This document shows positions 60,477 through 64,000 of a DNA stretch of 64,000 nucleotides, piece by piece (within the stretch, counting starts at the first letter, position 1; every line of letters starts with the position of its first letter). The stretch is taken from assembly GCA_910585415.1 (NCBI GenBank), contig CAJUDT010000001.1, positions 1-64,000 on the forward strand. The letters run 5' to 3'. This DNA comes from an uncultured Flavonifractor sp. Its GTDB lineage: Bacteria > Bacillota > Clostridia > Oscillospirales > Oscillospiraceae. A program made the translations under genes and the position numbers. The notes beneath the pieces are model-generated. The model made no database searches. It was not told where the DNA came from and was given only the letters and a program-made list of their open reading frames with translations.

Positions 60477-61964
60477 TTACCGCAGCATCTCCAAAACCTG
60501 CTCCACCATGCGCTCCTTCTCGGTGCTCTGGGTAAAGCGGACGGTTTTGTCCTTCAGCGCCGCCAGAGGGGCGGGGGCGGGCACGCCGGTTACCTGGGAG
60601 AGCTGGTCAATGAGCTCTGTCCCCTGGGCCAGCCGGTTCTCTCCCAGGGCCTCCAGCACACTGTCGCAGAACTTGAAGGGGCTGGCGGTGGAGACGACCA
60701 GGGTGGGTGTCTCGTCCCCCGTCTCCCGGCGGTACTGGTCCAGCACGTCAAAGGCCACGGCGGTGTGGGGGTCGATCAGGTAGCGGTGCTCCTTCCACAT
60801 GCGGCCAATGACCGCCTTGGTCTGGGTATCGTCGCAGTACCCGGCGGAGAACACGCGGGCCAGCTTGTCCTTGAGCTTCTCCCCCACATGGTATTGTCCC
60901 GTCCGGCCCAGCTGGGCCATGTAGGACTTCACCTGCCCGTCGTCCTGCCCGGTGAGGGCGAAGAGCAGCCGTTCCAGATTGGAGGAAATCAGGATATCCA
61001 TGGAGGGAGACAGGGTGTTATAGAAGGTGCGGTTGCGGTCATAGATGCCGGTACGGAGAAAATCGGTCAGCACGTTGTTGGAATTGGACGCACAGATCAG
61101 CCGCTCAATGGGCACTCCCATCTCCCGGGCGTAGTAGGCCGCCAGGATGTTGCCAAAATTGCCCGTGGGCACGCAGACGTTGATTTTATCCCCGTTCTGA
61201 ATGGCCTCATCCCGGAGCAGGTCGCAGTAGGCGGACACATAATAGACAATCTGCGGCAGTACCCGCCCCCAGTTGATGGAGTTGGCCGAGGACAGGAAGA
61301 AGCCCCGCTGGGCCAGCTGGTCCCGCAGGTTTTCATCGGTGAAGAGCTGCTTCACCCCGGTTTGGGCGTCGTCAAAGTTGCCCGCCACCGAGCAGACCCC
61401 CACATTATTCCCCTCCTGGGTGACCATCTGAAGCTGCTGAACGGCGGACACCCCGTCCTTGGGGTAAAAGACCAAAATACGGGTCTTGTCCACATCCCGA
61501 AAACCCTCCAGCGCGGCCTTGCCCGTGTCCCCGGAGGTGGCCACCAGAATGCACACCGTCTTTTCCTCCTGGTTCTTCACCAGGGAGGCGGACAGCAGAT
61601 GGGGCAGCATTTGCAGGGCCATATCTTTGAACGCGCAGGTGGGCCCGTGCCAGAGCTCCAGACAATGGGTGTTCCCATCCACCCGCCGGACGGGGGCCAC
61701 CTCCTTGGCGTCGAACTTCCCGCCGCCGTAGGCCTTGGCCGCAAAGGAAGACAGCTCGGATGAGGTAAAGTCGTCCAGGTAGGCATTCATCACATAGACC
61801 GCCCGCTGCTGATAGGACATGTCCCGCATGGAGCCCAAAGCATTCTTGGACAGCTTGGGCAGCACCTCCGGGGTCATCAGTCCCCCGTCCACCGCCAGCC
61901 CGCGGGCAATGGCCTGGGCGGCGGTGCTTTTGTCTCCTTTATTTCTTGTGCTTACATAGTACAT
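60477..61964 (-). CDS. thrC: Threonine synthase
   Basis: It converts phosphohomoserine to threonine. The 495-residue PLP enzyme shows GPTCAFKDMALQMLPHLL (Lys in FKD near residue 111), VATSGDTGKAALEGF near 141-155, the long type II insert, and NFGNILAAYYAREMG near 270-284. GAGGG precedes the ATG. It overlaps the dipeptidase gene upstream by 13 bp. Confidence 0.96.
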   Translation of the reverse strand: MYYVSTRNKGDKSTAAQAIARGLAVDGGLMTPEVLPKLSKNALGSMRDMSYQQRAVYVMNAYLDDFTSSELSSFAAKAYGGGKFDAKEVAPVRRVDGNTHCLELWHGPTCAFKDMALQMLPHLLSASLVKNQEEKTVCILVATSGDTGKAALEGFRDVDKTRILVFYPKDGVSAVQQLQMVTQEGNNVGVCSVAGNFDDAQTGVKQLFTDENLRDQLAQRGFFLSSANSINWGRVLPQIVYYVSAYCDLLRDEAIQNGDKINVCVPTGNFGNILAAYYAREMGVPIERLICASNSNNVLTDFLRTGIYDRNRTFYNTLSPSMDILISSNLERLLFALTGQDDGQVKSYMAQLGRTGQYHVGEKLKDKLARVFSAGYCDDTQTKAVIGRMWKEHRYLIDPHTAVAFDVLDQYRRETGDETPTLVVSTASPFKFCDSVLEALGENRLAQGTELIDQLSQVTGVPAPAPLAALKDKTVRFTQSTEKERMVEQVLEMLR

Positions 61965-62914
61965 ACTTCACTCACGACCCTCATTAGATTCTCAAAAAAC
62001 AGGGCGCGCAGCAGCGCCTCGCTGTAATTTCGCTGGAGCAGCCGCTCCCACAGCCGTTCCCAGTCCTCTACGCCCCGGAACCCCTCCGGCAGCTGGGAGC
62101 AGCCGTCCAAATCGCCCCCCAGGGCAATGCTGCGTTCTCCTCCCAGCTCCAGCCAGTGTTCCAGGTGGCTGACCACGGTGTCCAGGTCCACCCGTTCCCC
62201 TAAAAACTGGGCGTACAGGTTCAGCCCGGCCACACCGTTGTGGTCTATTATGGCAGTAAATTGTGCATCGGTCAAGTTCCTTGTGTGAGAAAATACCTGC
62301 CGGGCATTGGAATGGCTGGCAAAAAAGGGCCCCGGCACCAGCTCCGCCACATCCCAGAAGCCCGGGTCTGACAGGTGGGACACGTCCACCAGCATCCCCA
62401 GCCGCCCCATTTTCTCCACAAAGGCCCGCCCCTGGGGTGTGAGCCCCTTCTCCGGTTCCTCAAGGTTGGTGCCGGACAGGGCGTTTTTATGATTCCAGGT
62501 GAGATTTACCGCCCGGACCCCCAGAGTATGGGCTTCCTCCAGCCGCTCCAGGGAACAGTCCAGCAGTTCCGCCCCCTCCACCGACAGGAACGCGGCCGCC
62601 TTCCCCTCGGCAAAGGCGGCCTCCGCCTCGGCCGCCGTGCGGCAGTGCCGGATTCGGTCTTGCCGGTCCGCCATTTCCCGGCGGAAGAGGTTGTACTCTT
62701 CCTGAAAAATACTCCACAGCGCCATTCCCCGCAGGTCGCGTCCCGGAAAATCCTCCGGCTGGCCCCAGATGGCGAAAAACTGGGCGTACCTCCGGTACCT
62801 CCCCGCCCGCTCCAGGTCCACATGACCGTCGTTTTTCCAAAAGTTTCCCCCTTGCAGGTACCGCATTAAAACGGTGTCGCAGTGGCCGTCGAACAGGTCA
62901 ATCGAACGGTTCAT
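61952..62914 (-). CDS. Membrane dipeptidase (renal dipeptidase) family
   Basis: The 320-residue zinc hydrolase of peptidase M19 shows DGHCDTVLMRYL near residues 9-20 (His-x-Asp), SVEGAELLDCSLERLEE near 112-128 with Glu, DVSHLSDPGFWD near 183-194 and FASHSNARQVFSHTRN near 206-221. The second zinc site is intact. ATG 62914 follows GGGGGAAC. Bacterial members hydrolyse dipeptides or D-amino acid dipeptides. No signal peptide is seen, so it is probably cytosolic. Confidence 0.9.
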   Translation of the reverse strand: MNRSIDLFDGHCDTVLMRYLQGGNFWKNDGHVDLERAGRYRRYAQFFAIWGQPEDFPGRDLRGMALWSIFQEEYNLFRREMADRQDRIRHCRTAAEAEAAFAEGKAAAFLSVEGAELLDCSLERLEEAHTLGVRAVNLTWNHKNALSGTNLEEPEKGLTPQGRAFVEKMGRLGMLVDVSHLSDPGFWDVAELVPGPFFASHSNARQVFSHTRNLTDAQFTAIIDHNGVAGLNLYAQFLGERVDLDTVVSHLEHWLELGGERSIALGGDLDGCSQLPEGFRGVEDWERLWERLLQRNYSEALLRALFFENLMRVVSEVCTM

Positions 62915-62936
62915 TGCACGTTCCCCCTTATGTATG

Positions 62937-63308
62937 CTAAAAAGCGTTCTCCCAATAGATGATATTTGCCTCTGCCGCCAGAGTCCCCCGCGGGGCGTAG
63001 ACCTCCGCGATGTCAAAGCGGGGCTGCTGCTTCAGCTCCGGGTGCTCCGAGAGGAAAATCTCCGCCGTAATGCGGAGCCTCTCCTGTTTTCGGGTGTCCA
63101 CAAAGGCCCAGGCCGGGGCAAACGCCTCGCTCTTTCGCAGCTTCACCTCTGTAAAGCACAAATACTGTTCATTCGCCGCTATGATATCAATCTCCCCATA
63201 GCGGCTGTGGTAGCCTCGGGCTAAAATACAAAATCCCTTCCGCTTCAAATCCGCGGCAACCAGGTCCTCACCCCAGCGCCCCCGGCGCTTCGCCTCTCCC
63301 CCTCTCAC
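62937..63308 (-). CDS. YraN family protein (UPF0102)
   Basis: The 123-residue protein has the YraN/endonuclease-like fold with the Glu-x6-Asp-x-Glu... motif: GRWGEDLVAADLKRKGF, GYHSRYGEIDIIAANEQY and CFTEVKLRK. Nuclease activity is suggested by the PD-(D/E)XK-like residues but not established. It starts with GTG, overlapping rnhB by 4 bp. Confidence 0.9.
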   Translation of the reverse strand: MRGGEAKRRGRWGEDLVAADLKRKGFCILARGYHSRYGEIDIIAANEQYLCFTEVKLRKSEAFAPAWAFVDTRKQERLRITAEIFLSEHPELKQQPRFDIAEVYAPRGTLAAEANIIYWENAF

Positions 63309-63964
63309 AGCTTGCTCAGAAAGGTCCTGCGGTGGATGGGACAGGGGCCATGCTCCCGCAGGAGCGCATAATGACGCTTGGTGGGATAGCCCTTATGGCG
63401 CTCAAATTCGTACTGGGGGTACTGCCGGGCCATATCCTCCATGTAGCGGTCCCGGCTGACCTTGGCCAGAATCGAGGCGGCGGCAATGGAGGCCGAGCGG
63501 CCGTCTCCCCTCACCAAAGTCCGGTGGGGACTGGTAATGGCGGCGTGTTTTCCATGGTCCCGGTTGCCGTCCACCAGCACGAAATCCGCCCCAGGCGTGA
63601 GCTTGTCAATGGCCCGCTGCATCGCCAGCATCCGGGCGCTGAGAATGTCGGTTTTGTCAATCTCCTTCTCGTCCGCCCAGGCCACCGCCCAGGCTACCGC
63701 CTTTTCCCGGATGAGATCATAGAGGATATCCCGCTGCTTTGGGGTCAGCTTTTTGGAGTCGTTCAGCCCCTCCAGCTCCAGCTCCGGCGGCAGAATCACC
63801 GCCCCGGCGTACACCGCTCCAGCCAGCGGTCCGGCCCCGGCCTCGTCCACACCGCAGACCAGAGAATACCCCTGGCTCCAGCAGAGACGCTCTTCCTCCC
63901 AAAGGCTGACAGGTGTTTCCCCTTGACAGATATCCCCGCCGCCGCTCCGCTCACTCACACCCAT
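63305..63964 (-). CDS. rnhB: Ribonuclease HII
   Basis: It removes ribonucleotides and RNA primers from DNA hybrids. The 219 residues contain the catalytic Asp-Glu pair in VCGVDEAGAGPLAG near residues 36-49, LNDSKKLTPKQRDIL, and the second acid cluster ILVDGNRDHG-like (ADFVLVDGNRDHG, near 124-136). ATG 63964 follows GGGGGAG. It is the first gene of this run. Confidence 0.95.
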   Translation of the reverse strand: MGVSERSGGGDICQGETPVSLWEEERLCWSQGYSLVCGVDEAGAGPLAGAVYAGAVILPPELELEGLNDSKKLTPKQRDILYDLIREKAVAWAVAWADEKEIDKTDILSARMLAMQRAIDKLTPGADFVLVDGNRDHGKHAAITSPHRTLVRGDGRSASIAAASILAKVSRDRYMEDMARQYPQYEFERHKGYPTKRHYALLREHGPCPIHRRTFLSKL

Positions 63965-64000
63965 GCTCCCCCTCTCCCCCTGGGGATTCCAGTGTAAAGC

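Overview
The window is a GC-rich chromosomal segment from an anaerobic, endospore-forming member of the Clostridia. Several marks point to the Oscillospiraceae (Flavonifractor/Pseudoflavonifractor/Lawsonibacter-like): sporulation genes (sigH, spoIIM, a SpoIID/LytB protein, ytfJ/gerW), an IspH-ribosomal protein S1 fusion, the SCIFF peptide with its radical SAM maturase, and a DUF3343-cysteine desulfurase pair. This placement is inference from gene content. Almost all of the window is ordinary core genome, packed into long minus-strand operons with 1-4 bp overlaps. I saw no rRNA, tRNA, CRISPR array, prophage or complete insertion sequence.

Layout. 1-5.8 kb: ruvC-ruvA-ruvB, a small ATPase, an unknown gene, glmM and sigH, then a zinc-ribbon gene cut by the window edge. 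6-8.1 kb: an orphan DUF3788 gene on the plus strand, then spoIIM-xerD. 8.4-11.1 kb: yajC, a TIGR04086-type membrane protein, the SCIFF precursor scfA and its maturase scfB. 11.2-16.7 kb: tgt with a TetR regulator, two unknown plus-strand genes, queA and a SpoIID/LytB protein. 16.7-19.9 kb: the plus-strand lysine operon asd-dapA-dapB. 20-20.9 kb: a LytTR regulator with a DUF3021 membrane protein. 21-25.6 kb: two GNATs flanking an AI-2E transporter, then tyrS and a zinc-ribbon gene under a tyrosine T-box. 25.6-30.8 kb: cysteine desulfurase/DUF3343, an AT-rich islet, ispF, ispD and carD. 30.8-42.3 kb: ispH-rpsA, plsC, cmk, a BaiN-like flavoprotein and an RpiR regulator, then rluB, dacF, ytfJ, DUF2953, scpB, scpA, an M50 protease and a tyrosine phosphatase. 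42.4-44.6 kb: a plus-strand cluster of SpoIID-like and peptidoglycan-binding proteins. 44.6-51.6 kb: the his operon hisZ-G-D-B-GNAT-H-A-F-I-E, without hisC. 51.7-59.7 kb: a membrane protein, an FAH-family hydrolase, engB, lon, clpX, clpP and trigger factor. 59.8-64 kb: a metallophosphoesterase, thrC, a membrane dipeptidase, yraN and rnhB.

The most unusual items are as follows. queA appears to start at ATA, produced by one base change that also turned the overlapping spoIID stop from TGA to TAA. A hairpin with a U-tract sits between scfA and scfB. Three AAAG units spaced exactly 11 bp overlap the LytTR promoter. An AT-rich two-gene islet is flanked by copies of the 3' end of a neighbouring gene. 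A 13-codon fossil of a TmrB-like kinase survives between yajC and tgt. No large undescribed system is evident. The sequence-level candidates above are the best leads.
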